This document shows positions 1-7,194 of a DNA stretch of 21,194 nucleotides, in pieces. The position numbers and the translations under genes are program-made. Every line of letters starts with the position of its first letter. The first letter of the stretch is position 1. The stretch lies in contig DASXCC010000170.1 in NCBI GenBank assembly GCA_036491415.1, positions 1 to 21,194 of the forward strand. Reading direction: 5' to 3'. The notes below the pieces were generated by a model that did no database searches, was not told the origin of the DNA, and saw only the letters and a list, made by a program, of their open reading frames with translations. The stretch comes from JAICKN01 sp036491415. GTDB taxonomy: Bacteria; Acidobacteriota; Terriglobia; Terriglobales; Acidobacteriaceae.

Positions 1-76
1 CCAAACGTGCCCGAATGACGACGCTCTCACCAGTTGTATCTGATTGAAAACTTGGAAGACCGAGAGATGTTTACCT

Positions 77-116
77 TTTAGCAAACCGCCGCCTTCAGCC
101 TCTCGGCCATCTCTCC
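77..116 (-). pseudogene. 5' half of a tRNA-Ser(GCU), truncated remnant
   Basis: Read on the minus strand from 116, the sequence begins GGAGAGATGGCCGAGAGGCT and continues to the TTTGCTAAA anticodon-loop region. This is the class II serine tRNA pattern: acceptor strand GGAGAGA, linker TG, D-stem GCC/GGC around an 11-nt D-loop, 5' anticodon strand GCGGT, loop TTGCTAA with anticodon GCT at 82-80. The 3' anticodon strand should read like ACCGC but is AAGGT, and no long variable arm, T-arm or GGTTCGAATCC-type loop follows. GAGAGATG (62-69) and CATCTCTC (108-115) form an inverted repeat. On the minus strand, CATCTCTC at 69-62 could therefore be the surviving 3' acceptor strand after loss of the variable and T arms. 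The gene cannot give a normal tRNA, so I call it a remnant. The identity of the 5' half is fairly sure; how it was broken is not. Confidence 0.68.
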
Positions 117-332
117 TGCACGCGTGGTAAACAGTTTAACATCTTGGGCCGTCCGCATTTCATCGATAAACATCCTCTGCCAGAAACCCGCCAGTAACTC
201 CCGTATAATTTGAAATCGCACGCAAACTTTGTCAGCAGCCGCTAGTCGGATTTAGTTCTTAACGTTTAATAGCAACCATGTGGTCATAGTGCCCAGGTGG
301 ATTGCGGCCCAGGTGGATTGCGACTGTAAATT
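117..332. other. intergenic region, no gene seen
   Basis: No protein-like reading frame with a plausible start is visible. A 56-codon open stretch on the minus strand (about 78-252) is the tRNA remnant and its upstream flank read as codons, not a gene. The only clear structure is the 16-bp tandem duplication at 291-322. The promoter of the phosphatase gene to the right should lie here, but I see no convincing -35/-10 pair. Confidence 0.5.
291..322. repeat. perfect two-copy 16-bp tandem repeat
   Basis: GCCCAGGTGGATTGCG occurs at 291-306 and again, without spacer or mismatch, at 307-322. It sits about 40 bp upstream of the likely phosphatase start and so probably lies within its promoter or 5' leader. 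A perfect second copy suggests a recent duplication. Confidence 0.95.
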
Positions 333-362
333 TTGAGGAAAGGCAGCGAACTCAAGTTAGCT

Positions 363-1445
363 ATGGCTTCACCATCCATTGAGTCGAGCATTGACGATTA
401 CCTGCGTCGCAGGCTGATGCCTGTTGAGGGCGTGATCCCTCATCTGGCGGGAATCGATATGCACGGAAATTCAATTCCCGTCGGGAACGTCGGCGGCGAC
501 TTGTTCGAGTATCTGAATTTTCAGCAGCGCTATAACATTGATGCCCGTATTGCCCGGGCGCTGCGCCTGGCTGCCGAATATCTGCAGCCGCTTCCGGATG
601 GCAAGCCTCCGCGCAATGGCGTGGATGCGCATGTGGAATGGTTGCGATCGCGACCGGGATACACCGATCAGGTTGCGGACGAGTATCGAAAAGCAAAAAG
701 TTCCGAGCAGTTGCGTGTTGCGGAAGATCTGCAAGAGTTGTTCACCACAGCCGGCGTTCTCATGGTGGATGCGCAGGGGCATGGGCTGATTTCCGCGAAA
801 ATCGCGTCGACCGTTCACGACACGTTCCATGCATTCATTTTGTCGGAACTCGATACTTACGGAAAAATCACGCCGGAATTTTTCGAGAAAATTAATTTGC
901 GGCTGGCTTTGTCAGTGACCGCGCGTAACGCCCTGGGCAGAAGTGCGGACGACAATTCCCGCGAGATTGCGACCATGCTTTATGGAGAAATCCGTCCCGA
1001 CGGACGTTTCCGTTTTGTGAATTTCGGTCACCCGCCTGCATTGGTTTTTTCCGCGGAATTCGGCAGATTCATGGAGATTGATCGCGACCGCATGGTGCAG
1101 TTTTTGCCGTTGGGCCTGGAAATTCCCGAGGACCATCCGGATCGAAGTAAATATTTTTCCATGAAAGTGCGCAAACGGCAGATGGACGACTCGGACGTGA
1201 GAGAGATCACGCTCATGAGCCGCGGCGATATTTTATTTCTCTACTCGGACGGCGTGTACGACGGCAGTGATGAGCAGGACCGGCTGGCGATTGGGCACGT
1301 CATCGCCGAGCACAAGAATGAATCCTCCCAAAATATTTGCGATGCGATTTTGGAATACGCCGTGAAGCGCGACGAATATCTCCTGCAGAACAACGAAAAA
1401 GACCGCATTGATGACAAGACCGCGTTCATCATCAAGCGCACTTAA
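363..1445 (+). CDS. SpoIIE/RsbU-type PP2C serine phosphatase with long internal insertion
   Basis: A Mn/Mg-dependent PP2C phosphatase of the SpoIIE family, which typically dephosphorylates STAS-domain anti-sigma antagonists. Counting from ATG 363 (360 aa), metal-site motifs are VGGD at 43-46, D136 in VDAQGHG, SDG around D296, and DD350-351 before KT. FGHPP (221-225) is also typical. Only about 40 residues precede the first motif, so there is no PAS, GAF or receiver sensor. Instead, about 89 residues separate GGD from D136 where the family usually has about 20. This insert is helical and charged, and may be the regulatory part. An in-frame TTG at 333 is possible, but it lies inside the only purine-rich stretch (GAGGAAAGG, 335-343). 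ATG 363 fits better although that stretch is far upstream of it. The gene is monocistronic and converges on rsmB. A possible substrate is the STAS protein at 15206-15655; that link is inference. Confidence 0.86.
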   Translation: MASPSIESSIDDYLRRRLMPVEGVIPHLAGIDMHGNSIPVGNVGGDLFEYLNFQQRYNIDARIARALRLAAEYLQPLPDGKPPRNGVDAHVEWLRSRPGYTDQVADEYRKAKSSEQLRVAEDLQELFTTAGVLMVDAQGHGLISAKIASTVHDTFHAFILSELDTYGKITPEFFEKINLRLALSVTARNALGRSADDNSREIATMLYGEIRPDGRFRFVNFGHPPALVFSAEFGRFMEIDRDRMVQFLPLGLEIPEDHPDRSKYFSMKVRKRQMDDSDVREITLMSRGDILFLYSDGVYDGSDEQDRLAIGHVIAEHKNESSQNICDAILEYAVKRDEYLLQNNEKDRIDDKTAFIIKRT

Positions 1446-1459
1446 TCAAGCGCACTTTA
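1432..1459. repeat. 14-bp tandem duplication across two convergent stop codons
   Basis: TCAAGCGCACTTAA (1432-1445) is followed directly by TCAAGCGCACTTTA (1446-1459), 13 of 14 identical. The first copy holds the phosphatase TAA (1443-1445). The second holds the rsmB stop on the minus strand (TAA, complement of 1457-1459). The duplication apparently made most of the short spacer between these converging genes. Confidence 0.9.
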
Positions 1460-2785
1460 GTTTCTGGTAATGACTGCCGCAAAAAAACCATCACAAGGAT
1501 GAATGCCGGGGACCGTTCGCATGTAGTCGCCTTGCGTAAGCGATGAGATGTGCGGCCAGATAAGTTCGCCTTCGCGCTGCAATCTGGCCAGTTCTTCTTT
1601 TGCGGGGACAAGTTGAAACCCGGGTTCTTGCGATAAAACAGCTTCCACCACTACGGAATTTTCTTCTTCTTCCAGCGAGCATGTTGAATAAATCAGTTTT
1701 CCTCCCGAAGCAAGCTGGCGCATGGCCGCGCGAAGAATAGCCAACTGGCGCGACTGCAAGTCTGGCAAATCGTCGGGCGTTAAACGCCATTTGATCTCCG
1801 GATTCCTGGCGAGTGTTCCCGTACCGGAGCAGGGAACATCCGCGAGAATCCGATCGAAGCGATTTTGCGTAGAGAATTGTGTGGCGTCGGCGGTTTTTAC
1901 TTCAATATTTTTGTTCGGCGCCATTTTTCTGAGCAAGGCAGCACGATGTTCATGCAACTCCAACGCAAGAATTTCTGCCTGGAGATTGCGATCAGCGATA
2001 ATCCGAGTTTTCCCTCCGGGAGCTGCGCAACAATCGAGAATATGTTTTCCATTCCCAACGAGCAGTGCGACCAGTTGCGAAGCTTCATCCTGAATGGCCA
2101 CTCTTCCATCGCGAAATGCTTTGGTTTTTGTGATGTCGCCGGAAACGACGCGAGATGCGGAATGCAATAATTTTCCAGAAGCCAGTTTGATTCCCGCCTC
2201 TTCCAGTTCCACAGAAACGGATGAATGGAACATGCGGATTGCAGTTTCAGGAATTTGCTGATCGTACGCGCAGAGAACGCGGCTCGCCTCGACTCCAAAC
2301 TGCTTGATCCATCGCTCTATCAGCCAGGATGGATGCGCGGATGATTGGGAAATTTCGCCTGCATCCTTACCCTGCGCAATTGCAACTTTCGTCCGCGGAG
2401 CGTTCTGTATCTTGCGCAGCACCGCATTGACGAACGGGGCTGCCGACCTCTTGCGCGCTTTTTTGATCAGCTCCACGCTGTCGTGCAGGACGGCGCGAGC
2501 CGGCACTCTCTCCAGAAAATACAATTGATATACGCCAATACGCAATGCAATGAGGACTTCTACGTCTAACTTCTTTAAGCCTTGTGAAGACTGAGCTGAA
2601 ATATATTGATCAAGAACGGAACGCCAGCGAAGCACGCCCATCACGATTTCCGTGGCCAGCCGATGATCGGCATTGCCCAGGTTTCGATAGGTTTCGGAAT
2701 GTAATAGTTCAGACGCGTAGGCGTCTTTTTTCTCGACCGCGAGAAGAACATCAAAGGCGGTGACGCGTGCGGGAGATATGGGCAT
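1457..2785 (-). CDS. rsmB: 16S rRNA (cytosine-967-C5)-methyltransferase RsmB
   Basis: SAM-dependent enzyme that methylates C967 of 16S rRNA. The N-terminal ~130 residues form the NusB-like RNA-binding domain (RVTAFDVLLAVE, RLATEIVMGVLRWR, RAVLHDSVELIKKA, FVNAVLRKI). The Rossmann methyltransferase domain follows: DCCAAPGGKT (251-260) is the SAM loop, DVPCSGTG (316-323) carries the release cysteine C319, and YSTCS carries the nucleophile C369. Length 442 aa from ATG 2785 is usual. An upstream in-frame TTG at 2800 would add five residues, but ATG is preferred. There is no strong Shine-Dalgarno; translation is probably coupled to the gene ending at 2804, whose stop is 18 nt away. Last gene of the birA-coaX-unknown-rsmB operon. 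RsmB and the tumour-suppressor-like NOP2 group share the fold, but the NusB domain and length favour RsmB. Confidence 0.95.
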   Translation of the reverse strand: MPISPARVTAFDVLLAVEKKDAYASELLHSETYRNLGNADHRLATEIVMGVLRWRSVLDQYISAQSSQGLKKLDVEVLIALRIGVYQLYFLERVPARAVLHDSVELIKKARKRSAAPFVNAVLRKIQNAPRTKVAIAQGKDAGEISQSSAHPSWLIERWIKQFGVEASRVLCAYDQQIPETAIRMFHSSVSVELEEAGIKLASGKLLHSASRVVSGDITKTKAFRDGRVAIQDEASQLVALLVGNGKHILDCCAAPGGKTRIIADRNLQAEILALELHEHRAALLRKMAPNKNIEVKTADATQFSTQNRFDRILADVPCSGTGTLARNPEIKWRLTPDDLPDLQSRQLAILRAAMRQLASGGKLIYSTCSLEEEENSVVVEAVLSQEPGFQLVPAKEELARLQREGELIWPHISSLTQGDYMRTVPGIHPCDGFFAAVITRN

Positions 2786-2803
2786 GATCTTCAGATTCAA
2801 AGC

Positions 2804-3523
2804 TTACATGTAGAACAGGCTTAGCCGCGGGATCCCGCATTTCTCGAAGAGCTTTTTGTGGATGTACTGTTTGTGCAATTGCTCGATTTGCGCGGCGATC
2901 ATTTTACGTTTGTAAGGCGCAAGTTCGCGGTCAGCTTCAGCCCGGACGTTCACGATCTGATCATCGGGAGTTGCGGCGAGCACCACGCCGAACAACTTTT
3001 CTTCCATTACCGTAAGTTTCCGCTCCACGTCTTCGAGCCGCGATTTGGGCCCGCTCGCCAAATCATCGGCCAGCGTACGCAAACTGGAAGCTGTTTCCAT
3101 TGCGAGCGGTTGCGCGGAAATGTCCCGCGAGGAAGGCAACTTCGCCGATGCAAGTTGATCGGCATTGCGCCGCAGAAAGGCGATGACGTCGGCATTGGCG
3201 ATCCCAATCGATTTTTCGGAAGGGACGCTTGCAGCCGGATCGGATGCGCTTGTTCCTACCGCCGCTTCTTTCATCTCTTCGGAGGCGGCAAGAATTTCCT
3301 GGGAACAGTAAGCGAGGCTGTTGACCTTGCGCGATTTCGAGGGACGCTCATCGTAGCGGTCAAATGCAGAATCGATTCCCCGCAAAGCGGCTTCAAGAGG
3401 AATGCCGGCTTCTTTCCAGGTTTCGATCAAAGCCCAATCGAGGGTGGAGAGCAGCAATCCTCCCCCGCGCCGCTTGAGGAAGTGCTCTTCAATTTCCGTG
3501 AAATAGTTGAAGTAGTTTTCCAC
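2804..3523 (-). CDS. conserved-looking hypothetical protein in the birA-coaX-rsmB operon
   Basis: I do not recognise a named family. The 239-aa protein starts with GTG 3523, three bases after the coaX stop, and ends 18 nt before the rsmB ATG, so it is surely an operon member. Three parts are visible. Residues 1-60 are aromatic/acidic and structured-looking (YFTEIEEHFLKRRG, then STLDWALIETWKEAGIPLEA, then a helix). Residues 75-150 are a low-complexity Ala/Ser-rich linker. Residues 150-239 look like long charged helices, possibly a coiled coil, ending in a basic stretch and PRLSLFYM. There is no signal peptide, membrane segment, zinc motif or nucleotide-binding motif. It is probably cytosolic. 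The codon character resembles its neighbours, which argues against recent transfer. Coding status is well supported by position and spacing; the function is unknown. Confidence 0.85.
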   Translation of the reverse strand: MENYFNYFTEIEEHFLKRRGGGLLLSTLDWALIETWKEAGIPLEAALRGIDSAFDRYDERPSKSRKVNSLAYCSQEILAASEEMKEAAVGTSASDPAASVPSEKSIGIANADVIAFLRRNADQLASAKLPSSRDISAQPLAMETASSLRTLADDLASGPKSRLEDVERKLTVMEEKLFGVVLAATPDDQIVNVRAEADRELAPYKRKMIAAQIEQLHKQYIHKKLFEKCGIPRLSLFYM

Positions 3524-3526
3524 GAT

Positions 3527-4438
3527 CTAACGCGCGCGATCTTTGCCCGGCCATGGTTTGGAGGGAGTTGCAGAAGTTGTTCGCAGCGGCTTCATGGACG
3601 GCGCTTCACGCGCGGGTTTTGCCGTAGCATTTCGTTCCCAAATAATACGCAGGCCGTTCAGCGTAAGGAACTCATCTACTTCCTGGATGTATTTCGACTC
3701 GGTCCCAATCAACGCGCTCAAGCCGCCGGTGGTGATCACTTTTGTATCTTCGCCCATCTCTTCCAGAAGCCGCGCGAGGATTCCGTCGATCAATCCCAGG
3801 TATCCATAATAAAGACCGGACTGAAGGCTGCCGACCGTGTTCGTGCCGATCACGCGCGCTGGCTTGCGAATATCCACGCGGGGCAGGCGCGCGGTGCGCT
3901 CGAATAGCGCCTCGGCGGAAATTCCGATGCCCGGGCAGATCACGCCGCCCATATATTCTCCGCGAGGAGAAACGCAATCGAAGGTCGTCGCTGTGCCGAA
4001 GTCCACAACGATGCATGGGCCGCCGTATTTTTCAAAAGCGGCCACGGCGTTCACAATCCGGTCAGCGCCGACCTCTGCTGGATTGTCATAGAGAACAGGC
4101 ATTCCGGTTTTAACGCCGGGTTCGATGAACAAAGGTTTCGTATGGAAGTAGCGTTCGCATACCTGGCGCAGAGTGGAATCGACGGGCGGAACGACGGAAG
4201 AAATAATGATGCCCTGGATTTCTTTCGATTCCAGATTGGCCATGGCGAAAAGATTACGGAACAAAACTCCGTACTCGTCCACCGTCAAAGTTGGATTGGT
4301 GGATACGCGCCAGTTGGCGATGAGTAAATCGTAATGCGAAGGATTTTCGGCCGTGCTGGATCCGGAGCGAAGCTTTTCCGCCCGGGCGAAGACGCCGAGT
4401 ACCGCGTTCGTATTGCCGACATCCAGAACAAGAAGCAT
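3527..4438 (-). CDS. coaX: type III pantothenate kinase CoaX
   Basis: Phosphorylates pantothenate in the first step of coenzyme A synthesis; the type III enzyme is not inhibited by CoA and needs a monovalent cation. ASKHA-fold motifs are clear: DVGNT (6-10, phosphate 1), GADR (124-127), DFGTATTFD (146-154, phosphate 2) and GGVICPGI (164-171). ATG 4438 is the first possible Met and the N-terminus MLLVLDVGNTN is canonical. It starts four bases after the birA stop, so the two are coupled; CoaX and BirA genes are neighbours in many bacteria. At 303 aa it is longer than the usual ~255-265. The difference is a C-terminal tail from about residue 271, rich in Lys, Pro, Ala and Thr and probably disordered, plus a slightly longer loop at 20-36. 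Confidence 0.95.
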   Translation of the reverse strand: MLLVLDVGNTNAVLGVFARAEKLRSGSSTAENPSHYDLLIANWRVSTNPTLTVDEYGVLFRNLFAMANLESKEIQGIIISSVVPPVDSTLRQVCERYFHTKPLFIEPGVKTGMPVLYDNPAEVGADRIVNAVAAFEKYGGPCIVVDFGTATTFDCVSPRGEYMGGVICPGIGISAEALFERTARLPRVDIRKPARVIGTNTVGSLQSGLYYGYLGLIDGILARLLEEMGEDTKVITTGGLSALIGTESKYIQEVDEFLTLNGLRIIWERNATAKPAREAPSMKPLRTTSATPSKPWPGKDRAR

Positions 4439-4442
4439 AAGA

Positions 4443-5405
4443 TTAAACGGCGCGAATCGAGCCGCTCAAAACCACGCGAATTCCCTGCGCGGTGTGCACC
4501 TGCAGAAATCCCCGCTCATCCAGACCATAGGTCACGCCCTGGAAACCGCCGCCATTCTCCTCGACGTACACCTGGCGTCCTTTGGTATAGGACGAACGTT
4601 CCTGAAACCGCAGCAGAATGGATTCCCGCGCGTTTGGCCGTTCCAGCAGCGAACGGTATTCCTGGTCAAACGATTTTAACAAAGCGGCGCACAGTTCCAC
4701 TCGCGACCACTCCCGCCCGGTTGCCAGGCGCAGCGAAGTCGCTGTCCGCTGTAATTCTTCAGGGAAGGAAACTTGATTCACGTTGATTCCGAATCCTACG
4801 ACGATGTGGCGGATGCGCGTGGCCTCGGCATTCATTTCTGTAAGAATGCCGGAAACTTTCTGGTCGCCGATCAGCAGATCGTTTGGCCATTTTAAATCCA
4901 CTGGAAGCTTGCGGCCCTGGATGGCATTTTGCACCGCCAGACCCGCGGCCAAGGAAATCACCAAAACTTCCGCCGGGGGCAGTACAGGTCGTAGAATGAC
5001 AGAACAATAAATTCCGGTTCCGTGCGCGGAGTGCCACTTGTGGTCGCTGCGTCCGCGGCCGGCGGTTTGCTGCTCGGCCACGAATACGCTGCCTTGAGGA
5101 GCGTCCGCAGTCGCGGCTTCAATCGCCACATCGTTGGTTGATCCAATTTTGAAATAGTGGTGGATATGGTGAGCAAAAATTGTGCTGCGTAACAGCGGCG
5201 CAAGAATCTCCGGCAGAAGCAAATCCGGAACAGAACGCAGGCGATAGCCGGTTGCAGGATGTCCTTCGATGGAAACCCCAAAGCGCCTGAGTTGTTGTAC
5301 CAGCCTCCAGACTTCGGTGCGGGACGTGCCGATCTCCTGGGCGAGTTTGGTCCCACTCACCACGATCGTGGAATAGTCGGAAAGCACGCGGATAATCCTT
5401 CCCAA
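4443..5405 (-). CDS. birA: bifunctional biotin-protein ligase / biotin operon repressor BirA
   Basis: Activates biotin as biotinyl-AMP and transfers it to carboxylase carrier lysines. It is a group II enzyme: a winged-helix domain fills about residues 1-60 (SGTKLAQEIGTSRTEVWRLV is the recognition part), so it may also repress biotin genes. The catalytic domain shows GRGRSDHKW (116-124, biotinyl-AMP loop), KWPNDLL (172-178), K183 in DQKVSGIL and GFGINVN (204-210), followed by the C-terminal SH3-like domain. At 320 aa the length is normal. The start is uncertain: TTG 5405 is the first usual start codon, but the frame stays open upstream to about 5487 with no ATG, GTG or TTG and no clear ribosome site. 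First gene of the minus-strand operon; the promoter should lie in 5406-5701, divergent from the histidine kinase. Confidence 0.94.
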   Translation of the reverse strand: MGRIIRVLSDYSTIVVSGTKLAQEIGTSRTEVWRLVQQLRRFGVSIEGHPATGYRLRSVPDLLLPEILAPLLRSTIFAHHIHHYFKIGSTNDVAIEAATADAPQGSVFVAEQQTAGRGRSDHKWHSAHGTGIYCSVILRPVLPPAEVLVISLAAGLAVQNAIQGRKLPVDLKWPNDLLIGDQKVSGILTEMNAEATRIRHIVVGFGINVNQVSFPEELQRTATSLRLATGREWSRVELCAALLKSFDQEYRSLLERPNARESILLRFQERSSYTKGRQVYVEENGGGFQGVTYGLDERGFLQVHTAQGIRVVLSGSIRAV

Positions 5406-5701
5406 CCGCGCATCCGTGGGAAGACTATTTTTGCGCGGACGAGTGGGGCGTGTGGTTCGAGTTGAATCTTCTTTAGCGATGAGAAATTATGAGGCACGAT
5501 GACGAATTAAACCAATCGCACAATAAATAATGATGAGGAAATGCGTGGGCCAGCTTTGTTCCCGCGCTAACATAACAATTTTTGCGACTTTTGCTACACA
5601 AATTGCGAGGCAAACGTAAAACAATGTAAGACCCTGTTTGGGCCCGGATTTGTATGATATAAAAGGGTTTCAGGCATTTTTGCCTGGGCCTTCCCCGCAG
5701 T
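5406..5701. promoter_or_regulatory. divergent intergenic region between birA and histidine kinase
   Basis: This spacer must hold promoters in both directions. It contains a near-perfect tandem of 9-mers, TTTTGCGAC/TTTTGCTAC (5580-5597). A TATGAT element at 5653-5658 is a possible -10 for the kinase, but with no good -35 (5630-5635 reads GACCCT). A compact hairpin follows at 5671-5686. The left part also encodes the open birA frame upstream of its annotated start. No separate gene is evident. Confidence 0.4.
5671..5686 (+). promoter_or_regulatory. short hairpin in the leader of the histidine kinase gene
   Basis: CAGGCA-TTTT-TGCCTG is a perfect 6-bp stem with a 4-nt loop, ending 15 nt before ATG 5702. 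No Shine-Dalgarno sequence is visible between it and the ATG. It may shape translation initiation or stabilise the message; it is not followed by a T-run, so it is unlikely to be a terminator. Confidence 0.4.
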
Positions 5702-7078
5702 ATGGATTTACCTGTCTCAGTCCGTCCTGAATTATCGATCAAGCGTCCATTTCTGCTCTTCGTCGTCATCTCGGTTTTATTAGCAGCCATTGGTGTGGCT
5801 GGATATCGCGTGGCCACCGAAGGCATCATCAGCCGCGAATGGATGATCCACACCTTCAAGGTGCAATCTGCCATTCAGGATGTGCGGCTTGCAGTCGGCA
5901 AGGCTGCATCCGATCGCCGGGATGTATTGCAGTTGGGCGATACAGGTTCCCTGAGGGATTTCCCGGCGGCCCGCAATGACGCCATGAAGGCCCTCAACCA
6001 TTTGCGGCAGCTCACCGTTGATAACTGGCAGGAACAGGAAGAAATTTCACGTGTGGAAGCCTTAACGATTGAGCGCCTGGATCTTTTGCAAAACTCCATT
6101 GATCTTTACCAGCAAAAACACGAATCTCTAACCGACCAGACCGAACTTGAAACAAAAAGCATAGGGCTCGCACAGCAGATCAATGATGTCCTGCAGGAGA
6201 TGTACGACAGTGAGCAGGTGCTGTTGCAAAAAAGACAGCAAACCTCGAAACAAATGTACGAGGGCACGGTTGTAGTACTGGTGATCAGTTTCCTGCTGGC
6301 GTTCGGGCTATTGGCCTCAAATTTTTATTTCCTGTATGGCGAATTGAAGCGGCGCCGTTCCACGGAAAAAACGTTACGCGAAGTCGGAGATTCTTACCGG
6401 CGTCTGAGCACGCGTCTGCTCGAATTGCAGGATGAGGAACGCCGCAGACTTGGCCGCGAACTGCACGATAGTGCGGGGCAGTACCTGGCACTGCTGAAAA
6501 TGAATCTGATGCGGATGAATGGTTTTAATACCACCGACAATCCGCAGAATTCTGAATTGCTTACGGAAGCTTTGCAGTGGGCGGACCGTACCATTGCCGA
6601 GGTGCGGACGGTTTCGCATCTTTTGCATCCACCCATGCTCGACGAAGTCGGCTTCGGATCAGCAGGGCGCTGGTATGTGGAGGAATTCGGGAAGCGCAGC
6701 GGCATTCAGGTGAATCTGGATTTACCGGACAATCCGCAGCGATTGTCTCCGGAAACCGAACTGGTTCTGTTCCGCGTGTTGCAGGAAGGCCTGACCAATG
6801 TCCATCGCCACTCCGGCACACGAAAAGTGGACATCAAATTCTTAAGGGACCAAAACATGGTCACGTTGGTTCTTCGCGATTACGGTCACGGAATGACGCC
6901 GGAAGCTTTGCAGCGTTTTCAATCTGGAATTGGAATCGGCGTTGGTTTGGCGGGAATGCGGGAGCGCGTCGCCGAGTTAGGCGGTACCATGAATATTGAG
7001 TCTGACTCACACGGCACCGCCGTTCAAATCACTCTGCCTGCCGTGGAACGCATCGAATCGCAGGCCGGTGCGGCGTAA
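5702..7078 (+). CDS. membrane sensor histidine kinase, CHASE3-HisKA_3-HATPase (NarL-type)
   Basis: A 458-aa two-component sensor in the inner membrane. TM1 is about 16-36, followed by a periplasmic CHASE3-like helical domain to about 186 (pattern DVRLAVGKAASDRRDVLQLGD and LRQLTVDNWQEQEEI). TM2 is about 189-212, then a short charged linker. The HisKA_3 dimerisation helix contains RRLGRELHDSAGQ with the phospho-acceptor H255. HATPase_c carries the N box (QEGLTNVHRHS, N366), G1 (DYGHGM, 393-398) and G2 (GVGLAGMRERV, 413-). All catalytic elements look intact. Such kinases normally phosphorylate NarL/LuxR-type regulators, but none is adjacent, so it is an orphan here. ATG 5702 has no clear ribosome site; a hairpin lies just upstream. 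The signal is unknown. Confidence 0.92.
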   Translation: MDLPVSVRPELSIKRPFLLFVVISVLLAAIGVAGYRVATEGIISREWMIHTFKVQSAIQDVRLAVGKAASDRRDVLQLGDTGSLRDFPAARNDAMKALNHLRQLTVDNWQEQEEISRVEALTIERLDLLQNSIDLYQQKHESLTDQTELETKSIGLAQQINDVLQEMYDSEQVLLQKRQQTSKQMYEGTVVVLVISFLLAFGLLASNFYFLYGELKRRRSTEKTLREVGDSYRRLSTRLLELQDEERRRLGRELHDSAGQYLALLKMNLMRMNGFNTTDNPQNSELLTEALQWADRTIAEVRTVSHLLHPPMLDEVGFGSAGRWYVEEFGKRSGIQVNLDLPDNPQRLSPETELVLFRVLQEGLTNVHRHSGTRKVDIKFLRDQNMVTLVLRDYGHGMTPEALQRFQSGIGIGVGLAGMRERVAELGGTMNIESDSHGTAVQITLPAVERIESQAGAA

Positions 7079-7102
7079 GCTTTTCGCAAGTTGGTCGCCC
7101 CC

Positions 7103-7122
7103 GAAATTCCCTCCGGAATTTC
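7103..7122. terminator. perfect hairpin after the histidine kinase gene
   Basis: GAAATTCC-CTCC-GGAATTTC is a perfect 8-bp stem with a 4-nt loop, 24 nt after the kinase stop. There is no following T-run, so it is at best a weak or factor-assisted terminator. Alternatively it is a palindromic operator for the aldo/keto reductase gene starting at 7195. Confidence 0.35.
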
Positions 7123-7194
7123 ATTGCAACGGTTCGTGACGGTTTCTTAACCGAACTGATAATCTGACTAAATCCAATCCTTAGGAAAGAGCAC

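Noticed and set aside
78..252. A 56-codon open minus-strand stretch ending in a peptide like GEMAERLKAAVC
   Set aside because: The peptide is a tRNA-Ser gene read as codons, a well-known false gene; there is no credible start codon.
2858..3907. A 349-codon plus-strand open frame
   Set aside because: It lies antisense to the unknown gene and coaX; its protein has no motifs, and the minus-strand genes are secure.
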